From the NCBI GenBank assembly GCA_903970575.1, contig CAJCJC010000307.1:1-5109 (forward strand): a stretch of DNA of 5,109 nt. The letters are read 5' to 3'. The stretch is from Alphaproteobacteria bacterium (GTDB lineage: Bacteria; Pseudomonadota; Alphaproteobacteria; BOG-932; Roseiterribacteraceae). A program made the position numbers and the translations under genes. Below the pieces are notes generated by a model that was not told where the DNA came from, ran no database searches, and saw only the letters and a program-made list of their open reading frames with translations. Each line of letters opens with the position of its first letter. Position 1 is the stretch's first letter. This document shows positions 1 through 5,109 of the stretch, piece after piece.

Positions 1-189
1 TCGGGCGGGGCGAAGGCCTCGGAGCCGGGCGCGGCGAATGAACGGGCGGCGAGCGACACTGAGCAGGGTTCGCGCGGTGAAGCGCGCGGCGCCTCGGGTT
101 TCCCGGCTGTGGAGCGCGATAACGCCGATGGGGCGGCCCTAGCGACAGCGGCCGATGCGGCGGCGCGCAGCCGGGGTCCGCCGGGGTGA
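1..189 (+). CDS. Possible C-terminal tail of an upstream gene (5' end outside window)
   Basis: Frame 1 is open from the window edge to a TGA at 187-189, giving 62 residues rich in Ala, Gly, Ser, Glu and Asp and ending ARSRGPPG. Most third positions are G or C, as expected for coding sequence here, and base composition turns more AT-rich just after the stop, which suits a gene end. No domain is recognisable; it reads like a disordered C-terminal extension. The other two plus frames close earlier (near 52 and 140). A minus-strand frame entering from the left with a GTG near 59 cannot be excluded. The call rests on open frame and composition only, and any function is unknown. Confidence 0.4.
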   Translation, partial: SGGAKASEPGAANERAASDTEQGSRGEARGASGFPAVERDNADGAALATAADAAARSRGPPG

Positions 190-321
190 TCGTTTTGATC
201 TGTTCGTCGCCCGATTTTCCGTTTCTTTAGAATTTCATCCGCCGGCCTGAATTCCCTAGGGGAGTTCGGGGCGGTTTGGCATGGGCGCGGCTGGGCCGTG
301 GTTTCGGTGGAGTAAGATTTT

Positions 322-361
322 AACGCCGAGGGCGCGGAGGAGACGCGGAGGTTCGCGGAGG
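322..361. repeat. Four-unit 10-base periodic repeat, consensus NNCGCGGAGG
   Basis: Four consecutive 10-base units are visible: AACGCCGAGG (322-331), GCGCGGAGGA (332-341), GACGCGGAGG (342-351) and TTCGCGGAGG (352-361), preceded by GATTTT. Read on the minus strand this is a run of CCTCCGCG-type units ending in GGCGTTAAAATC. From memory, similar degenerate strings of the form CGCGGAGNN or CGCAGAGNN joined to TTAA are scattered between genes in many bacterial genomes; I know of no established name or function. It lies about 130 bases downstream of the MDR stop codon. The periodicity is seen directly; the family link is recollection. Confidence 0.55.
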
Positions 362-403
362 TTCAATCCTGTTATCGTCTTCGCGACGTCGGTCGGGTAA
401 GGA

Positions 404-427
404 CCGGAGGCGCTTCGCGAACTCCGG
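404..427. other. Imperfect hairpin in the intergenic region
   Basis: CCGGAG (404-409) pairs with CTCCGG (422-427). Inside it, CGC (411-413) can pair with GCG (417-419) around a TTC loop, giving a two-part stem with a small internal bulge. An alternative stem, CGGTC (390-394) with GACCG (402-406), competes for the same bases. No T-run follows on either strand, so it is not a standard intrinsic terminator. It could help end or protect the MDR transcript. Confidence 0.3.
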
Positions 428-445
428 CCGGCGTCATCCTCTCCT

Positions 446-464
446 CGCCTCTTCCATCGAGGCG
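446..464 (-). terminator. Candidate 3' hairpin of the MDR transcript, no T-run
   Basis: A perfect 6-bp stem (CGCCTC at 446-451 with GAGGCG at 459-464) encloses a 7-base loop and begins about 26 bases downstream of the MDR stop codon. That position suits a transcript-ending or 3'-stabilising structure. No poly-U tract follows on the minus strand, so Rho-independent termination is unproven. Confidence 0.25.
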
Positions 465-490
465 GAGGGACATCAAATATGAACGCCCGC

Positions 491-1531
491 TCACCCCATG
501 CGGATGACGACTTTGCCCAGCTTTTCGCCGCCGGCGACATAGGCGATGGCGTCGTTGGCCTGGGCGAAATCGTAGACGCGGTCGATCACGGGTTTGATGT
601 TGTGCGTTTCCATGGCCTTCAGCAGGTCCGCGAACATGCGGCGGCTGCCGACGATCACGCCTTTGAGCGTGAGATCGCGCAGGATGAGCAGCGCCAGGCG
701 CGACGGCAATTGGGGCGGCGCATATTGGCGTCCCGGCGTTACCGGGTCGGAGCCGATATGGAGAATGCGGCCGCCCGAGGCGCTGGCCTTCAGGCAGCGG
801 TCCACTTCCCCGTTGCCCACGTTGTTGACCACGAGGTTCGCGCCGCGCCCGCCGGTCAAATCCATGACCGCCTCCCACCATTCCGGCGTGGCGCGATAAT
901 TGATCGTCTCGTCCGCGCCCAGCTCGCGCATGCGCTCGAGCTTTTCGTCGCTGGAGGAGGTGACGATGACCCGGGCGCCCAACATCTTGGCCCATTGCAT
1001 GGCGAAGACCGACACCCCGCCCGTGCCGATGGTGACCAGGGTTTCGCCGGGTTTGGCCCGCCCGGCCTCGACCACCGCCTGCCAGGCCGTAAGCCCGGCG
1101 CTTTGGAGCGTGCTGGCCTGTTCATAGGTCAGGCAGTCGGGGATCGGCAGAAGGGCCACGGCCGGAACGACCGCCTGTTCGACCAGGAAGCCGTCGCGCG
1201 TATTGGCGAAATCGTCGTTCCGCATGGATTCGTCCCAGGGGCCGTCGAGCCAGCGCCAGTAATGGCACATGGTGACCCGGTCGCCGGGCTTGACCTCGGT
1301 CACGCCGGGCCCGACCGCGATCACGTCTCCGGCGTTGTCCGAGAGGGGAATATGCGTGGTCGGCGCCGGGTTTCCGAAGAAAACGCGCTTCATGATCGAG
1401 AAGTCGCGGGCGTTGACGCCGGTGGCGCGCACCCGGATCAGCGCCTCGCCCGGCCCTGGAACGGGGTCGGGGCGCTCCACGAGGGTCAGCGCGCCGGTCG
1501 ATGGGAAGTCGCCGATTTCGTAGGCTTTCAT
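491..1531 (-). CDS. NAD(P)-dependent oxidoreductase, zinc-free MDR family (MDR7-like)
   Basis: The 346-residue protein has normal full length for a cytoplasmic medium-chain dehydrogenase/reductase of the quinone-oxidoreductase/alcohol-dehydrogenase type. The GroES-like N-terminal domain (about 1-125) includes PGPGEALIRV (25-34), GVNARD (38-43) and KPGDRV (81-86). The usual zinc ligands, including the Cys of GVCHTD-type enzymes, are absent, so catalysis should be zinc-independent. The Rossmann domain carries IGTGGVSVFAMQWAKMLGA (168-186) followed by VTSSSDEKLERMRELGA. Serines rather than an acidic residue at the end of the second strand favour NADPH; this is inference. IPLSDNAGDV, WLDGP and the C-terminal PVIDRVYDF...GKVVIRMG match my recollection of the MDR7 subgroup; the substrate cannot be read from sequence. 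ATG at 1531-1529 is the only sensible start: the upstream frame closes at a TGA near 1594 with no ATG between. Only a weak GGA lies upstream as ribosome binding site. Confidence 0.92.
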   Translation of the reverse strand: MKAYEIGDFPSTGALTLVERPDPVPGPGEALIRVRATGVNARDFSIMKRVFFGNPAPTTHIPLSDNAGDVIAVGPGVTEVKPGDRVTMCHYWRWLDGPWDESMRNDDFANTRDGFLVEQAVVPAVALLPIPDCLTYEQASTLQSAGLTAWQAVVEAGRAKPGETLVTIGTGGVSVFAMQWAKMLGARVIVTSSSDEKLERMRELGADETINYRATPEWWEAVMDLTGGRGANLVVNNVGNGEVDRCLKASASGGRILHIGSDPVTPGRQYAPPQLPSRLALLILRDLTLKGVIVGSRRMFADLLKAMETHNIKPVIDRVYDFAQANDAIAYVAGGEKLGKVVIRMG

Positions 1532-1715
1532 GTCGGGTCCAGCAAAAGAAACGTTGATTGGCGCGTAAGAGTCGCCGCAAGCTTGGCGTCGTCACGATAT
1601 AGCGAGCAGAGGAATGCGCGCCGCGTCAAGTCCGTGGTGTAATAACCGGCTGTTTCCTGAACCTCTTCGCCAGTCACCTGTTGTTGAACGATCGCAACGC
1701 CGATAGGACGCCGCC
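1532..1715. promoter_or_regulatory. Divergent intergenic region, presumed promoters for both flanking genes
   Basis: This 184-base gap separates the starts of the minus-strand MDR gene and the plus-strand DUF6065-like gene, so it must hold both upstream regions unless they are read from further away. An imperfect inverted pair, CGCC (1573-1576) and GGCG (1585-1588), flanks an AAGCTT and could be an operator, but the arms are short. I found no convincing -35/-10 pair on either strand: TTGGCG (1583-1588) and TATAGC (1598-1603) are spaced too closely. The regulatory role is inferred from position. Confidence 0.35.
1705..1708 (+). promoter_or_regulatory. Ribosome binding site for the DUF6065-like gene
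   Basis: AGGA lies 7 bases before the ATG at 1716. It supports that start over an out-of-frame ATG at 1681, which opens only a short shadow frame. Confidence 0.6.
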
Positions 1716-2438
1716 ATGCCGCTGCTCAAATACCGCCTGCATGGGCTCCGCCCACCGCCCCGGATCATCAAGCTCGCGATTCCCGGCTGGGCGGGCCAGC
1801 AGCAACCCCGGGCGGATGGCAGCCATGAACAGCCCTGGCATTGCCTGCCCTATACGGAAAGCGCCCGCTACGGCGTCGAGCTGATCTATCCATTCGATCA
1901 GGAGATGCGGGTTACGAATTTCCGCGGGCGGGTCAGGCTGGAGGCGGATTGGGGCGAGCCCCCCGACGACATGATGTGGCCGCCATTCCGCGCTTTCGGC
2001 GCGGATTATTATTCATACCAGATTTCGCTCGACCTCGAGGCGCCCAGCGGCTGGGCGATCCGCACCGAGCCGCACCCGCGCTATTTCACCGACTCCACGA
2101 ACACCACGCCGTTGGCTGTGCCCGCGCTCATTCGCAGCGATTGGTGGCCGATGATGTTCTTCTGCATCTTCAAGGCCCCGCCCAGGGGCGTGACCCATAT
2201 TTTCCGTAAGGGCGAACCCTTCATCAGCATGATCGTTTTACCCGCCGAGCCCGAACTCGACCTTCAGCCGATGACGGAGGACGAGGCGGCGGAGCGGGAA
2301 TTGCGGGCGCGCAGACTCGCGGCGAGCCGCGATCGGCTCGCCGCGGGCACGCGATGGGTCTCGACCACGAATACGGTCTTCGACGGGACTTACCGCCAGA
2401 TGTTCCGCGCCGTCAGGTCGAAGGAGCGGTCGGAGTAA
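1716..2438 (+). CDS. Uncharacterised protein resembling the DUF6065 family
   Basis: The 240-residue protein has no signal peptide or membrane segment and is probably cytoplasmic. Its pattern matches my recollection of DUF6065 proteins: a CLP...YGVELIYP block (43-59) corresponding to the family's CLPL...A..HGWE-type segment, a PSGWAIR block (110-116) corresponding to the PGWNLWV region, IRSDWWPMMFF (139-149) corresponding to the ETDW.PFTF segment, and FRKGEPF (163-169), the most telling motif. A charged helix (about 187-210) with ASRDRL follows, as in the family. The N-terminus includes an IPGW motif (22-25) and Trp and Pro residues are frequent. The family has no known biochemical role, and no catalytic residues can be named. 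The start is supported by AGGA 7 bases upstream. The gene is divergent from the MDR gene and converges on the poly-His gene with 22 bases between stops. The gene itself is secure; family assignment is moderate. Confidence 0.82.
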   Translation: MPLLKYRLHGLRPPPRIIKLAIPGWAGQQQPRADGSHEQPWHCLPYTESARYGVELIYPFDQEMRVTNFRGRVRLEADWGEPPDDMMWPPFRAFGADYYSYQISLDLEAPSGWAIRTEPHPRYFTDSTNTTPLAVPALIRSDWWPMMFFCIFKAPPRGVTHIFRKGEPFISMIVLPAEPELDLQPMTEDEAAERELRARRLAASRDRLAAGTRWVSTTNTVFDGTYRQMFRAVRSKERSE

Positions 2439-2460
2439 ACAGAAAGCCGCGCCTTCGTCG
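2439..2460. other. Minimal convergent gap
   Basis: Only 22 bases lie between the TAA of the DUF6065-like gene and the TAA of the poly-His gene. No hairpin or T-run is visible, so the two transcripts probably run into one another's genes and overlap antisense. Confidence 0.5.
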
Positions 2461-2850
2461 TTATTCGTCGTGGTGATGATGGTGGTGGTGATGATGATGG
2501 TGGTGATGGTGTACCGGCCGCAGGATCCAGGCGCCGCCGGACCAAAAATAGCCATGCGCCAGATACCATGCCCGGCTGTGGTGATGATGGTGATGGTGGT
2601 GGTGGTGGTGCGGACCGACCTCGATGGTCAACTGAACCTGCGTCAGGCGCCGCGCGGCGCTTTCCGCCTCCGCGCGCTTCAGCCGTTCCACTGCGTTGGG
2701 GGTCGGCTCCAGCAATTCCGCATAGGATTGGGCGACGGGGATCGCCGACGCTTCCATCGTAATGGCGGGCCCAGCCGGCGCCGCAGCGATCGCGGGAGCG
2801 GCCGCAAGCGCGGCGACGGCCCCGATCATGGTCGCGGTTTTATGTTCCAT
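2461..2850 (-). CDS. Exported poly-histidine protein, putative metal binder
   Basis: The 129-residue protein begins with a typical Sec signal peptide: a charged start (MEHK), an Ala-rich hydrophobic core (about 8-22) and AxA-type sites around 20-26, so it is probably periplasmic or surface-exposed. A polar, likely helical segment follows (about 38-75, including SYAELLEPTPNAVERLKRAE). Residues 81-91 are 11 consecutive histidines. A Tyr/Trp/Gly-rich linker (92-113, with WYLAHGYFWSGGAWILRPV) joins them to 14 more histidines (114-127) before the terminal Asp-Glu. With 27 histidines in 129 residues it should bind divalent metals such as Ni, Zn, Cu or Co; storage, buffering or surface binding are all possible, and none is demonstrated. 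From memory, similar small SYAELLEP/poly-His proteins occur in Hyphomicrobiales. AAAGGAA upstream supports the ATG at 2850. Histidine codons mix CAC and CAT. The gene is preceded by a 282-base gap, suggesting its own promoter. Confidence 0.88.
   Translation of the reverse strand: MEHKTATMIGAVAALAAAPAIAAAPAGPAITMEASAIPVAQSYAELLEPTPNAVERLKRAEAESAARRLTQVQLTIEVGPHHHHHHHHHHHSRAWYLAHGYFWSGGAWILRPVHHHHHHHHHHHHHHDE
2470..2511 (-). repeat. C-terminal poly-His tract (14 codons)
   Basis: Fourteen consecutive His codons (8 CAC, 6 CAT in irregular order) form residues 114-127 of the exported poly-His protein. On the plus strand this appears as an ATG/GTG triplet string. The triplet array is a potential slippage site where tract length could vary between strains. 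Confidence 0.9.
2578..2610 (-). repeat. Internal poly-His tract (11 codons)
   Basis: Eleven consecutive His codons (8 CAC, 3 CAT) form residues 81-91 of the exported poly-His protein. The first five codons are all CAC, the most uniform stretch and so the likeliest to change length by slippage. Confidence 0.9.
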
Positions 2851-2856
2851 AGCGTG

Positions 2857-2863
2857 TTCCTTT
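2857..2863 (-). promoter_or_regulatory. Ribosome binding site for the poly-His gene
   Basis: On the minus strand AAAGGAA lies 6 bases before the ATG at 2850. It is a strong match to the Shine-Dalgarno core and fixes this start. Confidence 0.7.
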
Positions 2864-2906
2864 CGATCTCAGTCGATTCATGCGTCCCTAACCCGGAACC
2901 GCCGCA

Positions 2907-2935
2907 GTTTGATCCGGACTTTAAAGATACGTCAA
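2907..2935 (-). promoter_or_regulatory. Weak candidate promoter for the poly-His gene
   Basis: Minus-strand TTGACG (2935-2930) is a good -35 match. A 17-base spacer leads to TCAAAC (2912-2907), which matches only 3 of 6 positions of the -10 consensus. The implied leader would be roughly 50 bases. The placement, just after the YHYH remnant and before a good ribosome binding site, is sensible, but the -10 is poor. Confidence 0.28.
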
Positions 2936-2936
2936 T

Positions 2937-2948
2937 CGCCTTAAGGCG
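2937..2948. other. Perfect 12-base palindrome CGCCTTAAGGCG
   Basis: The sequence equals its own reverse complement and overlaps the stop codon of the YHYH remnant. It ends one base away from the candidate -35 of the poly-His gene, so it could be a dimeric regulator site. As RNA it would make only a 4-bp stem with a UUAA loop, without a T-run, so it is a poor terminator. An 8-base palindrome CTTTAAAG lies nearby at 2919-2926. Confidence 0.35.
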
Positions 2949-3132
2949 GCGGTCCAAATCCGCCCGGCCGCGGGCCGCGCCGTCTCAGCAGCGCTGGGTA
3001 TACCGCGCCTTTGAAGCAGCCGATCGTATAGGGATATTCGCGGGTGAGATGATAGTGGTGGAGCATGACGACCCGGCCATCGATCATGACGGACCTCTCG
3101 GCGTAAAAATCCGCGCCGGTAAGGCCGTTATC
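2941..3132 (-). pseudogene. C-terminal remnant of a YHYH-family protein
   Basis: The minus-strand frame from 3132 to a TAA at 2943-2941 encodes 63 residues that look like the end of a YHYH protein. They contain an NG near the start, then DFYAERSVMIDGRVV, then HHYHLTREYPYTIGCFKG, then a Pro/Gly/Arg-rich tail ending GFGPPP. The HHYH-L-T-x-x-(F/Y)-P-Y-x-x-G-C-(F/Y)-x-G pattern is the signature of this family as I recall it; the first Tyr of YHYH is His here. Full members are some 200-350 residues with an exported N-terminal part, which is missing: the frame is closed directly by the TAG (3135-3133) that ends the channel gene, and no matching sequence is seen further upstream. An ATG at 3087 preceded by GAGAGG six bases away could yield a 48-residue peptide, but family-like sequence appears to begin before it. 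I favour a 5'-truncated gene. The function of the family is unknown. Confidence 0.6.
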
Positions 3133-5109
3133 CTATTCTCCGTGGCCGAGCGCGCCTGGCGGCGGCGAATCCGGCGTCGTGGTGGCATCGGCTGATTCCG
3201 GTTCCGCTGAAGCCTTCTCCTCCTTTGGCGCGGCGGCTTCCGTCGGGTCATCCGGTCTGGCGACGACGATCGTGTGCGTCGGGTTGGCGATCTCGATGCC
3301 AAGTTCCTCGAAGCGCAGCCTGACCCGGCGGTTGAATTCGCGCTGAACGCCCCAGCGCCCCGAATCGGTGCAGACGATCTGGCCCACGATGGTCATGACC
3401 GAGGCGTCCACCTTGTCCACGCCCCAAAGCTGCAGGTCGCTTTGCATGCCGGCGCCGAATTTGGGGTCTTCGCGCATCTCCAGCGCGATGGCCTTCAACG
3501 CTTCGCCGACCCGGTCCGGGTCCTCCTTCAGCGCCACGTTGACGCTGACGGCCGCGTTTCCGACGCCGCGATTGGTGTTGGTGACGGTGGTGACCGCGCT
3601 GAACGGAATGATGTGGAGCGAGCCGTCTCCGGCCCGCAGCTTGACCGTGCGGATCGACAGAGTTTCGACCGAGCCGGACAGCCCCCCGGCCGTGACCCAG
3701 TCGCCCACCTGCATAGCGTTTTCGAGCAAGAGGAAGAGGCCGGTGATCAAGTCCTGCACCAGTTTTTGCGAGCCAAAGCCGATGGCGACGCCGACGATGC
3801 CGGCGCCCGCCAGCAGGGGCGCGATATTCACCCCGATCTGATTGAGGACGGTCAGTCCAAGGATCACGATGATGGTGATGAGGAGAATATTGCGCAGGAT
3901 CGGCAACAGCGTTTTGACCCGGGCGATCCGCGCGGTTTGCTGTTCGCGGGTCAGCCGGTCGACATGGCGGTCCATGGCGGCGTTCGCCATTTCCCAGATG
4001 GCGATCGCGACGATGAGGGCGACCGCGACCGTGATGATGGCGGAGACGAGGCGGTCGCCGGTCCTGCCCTGGCTGAACCAGGCGAAGGCGCGCAAGCCCC
4101 ACGCCTCGAGCAGCCCGACAATGGTGGCGAGCCAAATCGCCCAAGAAACCATGCCGCGCAGCAACGGGTAATACCGGTTCGCGCGCGTCTCCAGGCCGGG
4201 ATAACGGGTCGCGACATCTGGATGAAGATGGAACAGCCGGTCCAGGCTGCCCAGCGCGATCAACGAAACCAGCCGCCCAAGCCCCACCACCACGATCGTG
4301 ACGACGACGAACCGCAGCAGCTCGTTAAGCCCGTCGCGAAGCTGGACCGCCCAAACCACCCAAAACGCCATGATCAGGGCCGCGGCCAGGTAATGCCAGG
4401 TGGCCGCCAGGCGGTTCCGAAAGAGGGCGACCGGCCCATGCGCCGTCCCCTTTGCTTGCAAGGCTTCGGCGACGCCGCGCCGGCACTGCAGCACGACGAT
4501 CACGAAGCAAATATGGACCACCAGCGCGATCAGCTTGAGCAAAGCCAAACCGGCCGCCGCCGCGAGTCCCAGCTCCTCGGCGCCCTCCACCAACGCCACG
4601 CCGAAGAGGATCAGCAGCGCGATCCGCCGCACCCAGACCTCGATATAGGCCGCGTTCTCCGCCTTCATCGGTAGAATGGCCAGTCGCGGATGCTCCTCGC
4701 AAACCAGCATGCGCGTCACCGACATGACGATCTTCAACAGCACATAGGCGTTGATCACCGCCAGGATCGCGAGGCGGGTATTGGTGGACGAATGGATGAT
4801 ATCCGCCGCCGAAAGCAGATTGGCGACGATCGCGAAGCCGGCGATGGGAATAAGCTTGAGCACCAGGCCGCCCAGCGCGAATGGCAGTCGCCGCACGACC
4901 AGCCAGGCGCCACTCATGCGGGGGCGATAGCGCGATCCGGTTTTGGCGATCGGCGAAATCTCGGCCGGCTCCGCGTCGCTATGGTCGGAGATGGCCGCTT
5001 CCGAGGGCGCGACACGTGGAGAATGCCGTCCCAGTTCGCGGAATGGGCGACGCAGCAGCCAGCCTAGCCCGAATTCGATGGCGAGGCCGCAGCCCAGAAC
5101 AAGCGCCAG
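3133..5109 (-). CDS. MscS-family mechanosensitive channel, YbiO-like (5' end outside window)
   Basis: The inner-membrane channel should open on membrane tension to release solutes during hypo-osmotic shock. The frame is open from the TAG at 3135-3133 to the window edge, giving 658 visible residues without a start. The ATG at 4917 is internal: the 64 residues before it include a hydrophobic helix (LALVLGCGLAIEFGLGWLL, 1-19) and a charged linker. About ten further hydrophobic segments follow (about 75-425), more than in the minimal three-helix MscS. The pore-lining helix is Gly/Ala-rich (APLLAGAGIVGVAIGFGSQK, about 430-449), leading to DLITGLFLLLENAMQVGDWV, then the beta domain with GSVETLSIRTVKLR and HIIPFSAVTTVTNTNRG. 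This resembles E. coli YbiO (HIIPWSSITT-type motif) more than MscS itself. The alpha/beta vestibule domain ends near 617 and a disordered Pro/Ala/Glu-rich tail follows. A close homologue should have a start roughly within 100 codons beyond the edge; that is inference. Confidence 0.93.
   Translation of the reverse strand: MALVLGCGLAIEFGLGWLLRRPFRELGRHSPRVAPSEAAISDHSDAEPAEISPIAKTGSRYRPRMSGAWLVVRRLPFALGGLVLKLIPIAGFAIVANLLSAADIIHSSTNTRLAILAVINAYVLLKIVMSVTRMLVCEEHPRLAILPMKAENAAYIEVWVRRIALLILFGVALVEGAEELGLAAAAGLALLKLIALVVHICFVIVVLQCRRGVAEALQAKGTAHGPVALFRNRLAATWHYLAAALIMAFWVVWAVQLRDGLNELLRFVVVTIVVVGLGRLVSLIALGSLDRLFHLHPDVATRYPGLETRANRYYPLLRGMVSWAIWLATIVGLLEAWGLRAFAWFSQGRTGDRLVSAIITVAVALIVAIAIWEMANAAMDRHVDRLTREQQTARIARVKTLLPILRNILLITIIVILGLTVLNQIGVNIAPLLAGAGIVGVAIGFGSQKLVQDLITGLFLLLENAMQVGDWVTAGGLSGSVETLSIRTVKLRAGDGSLHIIPFSAVTTVTNTNRGVGNAAVSVNVALKEDPDRVGEALKAIALEMREDPKFGAGMQSDLQLWGVDKVDASVMTIVGQIVCTDSGRWGVQREFNRRVRLRFEELGIEIANPTHTIVVARPDDPTEAAAPKEEKASAEPESADATTTPDSPPPGALGHGE

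Larger units (their letters stand above)
190..490. other. Non-coding intergenic region with a periodic repeat and hairpins
   Basis: About 300 bases lie between the presumed gene tail on the left and the 3' end of the MDR oxidoreductase gene. The first part (190-250) is clearly more AT-rich than its surroundings. It has a TAGAAT at 228-233 that resembles a -10 box, but no matching -35 was found. An 8-base palindrome, CCCTAGGG, sits at 254-261. The second part holds the 10-base periodic repeat at 322-361 and overlapping potential hairpins at 390-427 and 446-464. The frames that are open here on the minus strand are antisense or read-through shadows without recognisable protein content. Confidence 0.6.

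Noticed and set aside
195..233. TTGATC plus TAGAAT as a plus-strand promoter
   Set aside because: The spacing is 27 bases, far too wide, and no gene follows on the plus strand within the intergenic region.
322..361. Short CRISPR-like array
   Set aside because: Units are 10 bases and contiguous with no spacers, which does not fit CRISPR architecture.
256..540. Minus-strand 94-codon frame covering the intergenic repeat
   Set aside because: It overlaps the 3' end of the MDR gene out of frame, and its middle is simply the translated periodic repeat.
479..1642. Long plus-strand open frame (387 codons) across the MDR gene
   Set aside because: It is the antisense shadow of a clear MDR enzyme in GC-rich DNA; its translation is Arg/Gly/His-rich with no family pattern.
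2951..2980. GC-rich inverted repeat (CGGCC...GGCCG) as a terminator
   Set aside because: It lies in the Pro/Arg/Gly codons of the YHYH remnant, the stem is short and no T-run follows.
2470..3195. Plus-strand open frame starting in ATG/GTG triplets
   Set aside because: The initial Met/Val run is the complement of the poly-His codons. The minus-strand gene has a signal peptide and a good ribosome binding site, so this frame is a shadow.
3274..4674. Long plus-strand open frame (466 codons) across the channel gene
   Set aside because: It is antisense to the MscS channel, and its translation is Asp/Arg/Gln-rich low complexity, typical of a shadow frame.

Overview
The window is GC-rich with strongly G/C-ending codons. 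Its gene families (a zinc-free MDR7-type oxidoreductase, a YbiO-like MscS channel with a long membrane domain, a poly-histidine exported protein and a YHYH-protein remnant) fit an alphaproteobacterium, probably of the Hyphomicrobiales. That placement is inferred from composition and family recollection, not from a marker gene.

Layout, left to right. Positions 1-189 hold an open plus-strand frame that looks like the low-complexity C-terminus of a gene starting outside the window (weakly supported). Positions 190-490 are non-coding and carry a four-unit, 10-base periodic repeat (322-361) and several hairpins near the 3' end of the next gene. Positions 491-1531 (minus) encode a complete medium-chain dehydrogenase/reductase. 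A 184-base divergent gap separates it from 1716-2438 (plus), a 240-residue protein resembling the DUF6065 family. This gene converges, with only 22 bases between stop codons, on 2461-2850 (minus), a small exported protein with runs of 11 and 14 histidines. Positions 2941-3132 (minus) contain a piece not obvious from ordinary gene calling: the C-terminal part of a YHYH-family protein, apparently cut off at its 5' side right next to the following gene's stop codon. Positions 3133-5109 (minus) encode a large MscS-family mechanosensitive channel whose frame stays open to the window edge, so its true start lies beyond the window.

How the genes may relate. Three consecutive minus-strand units (channel, YHYH remnant, poly-His protein) all concern the cell envelope, but gaps and a separate ribosome binding site suggest that the poly-His gene has its own promoter. 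The MDR enzyme and the DUF6065-like gene are divergently arranged and could share a control region; nothing visible links their functions. I see no mobile element, CRISPR array, tRNA or rRNA. The least ordinary items are the YHYH remnant, the double poly-His protein and the periodic intergenic repeat.
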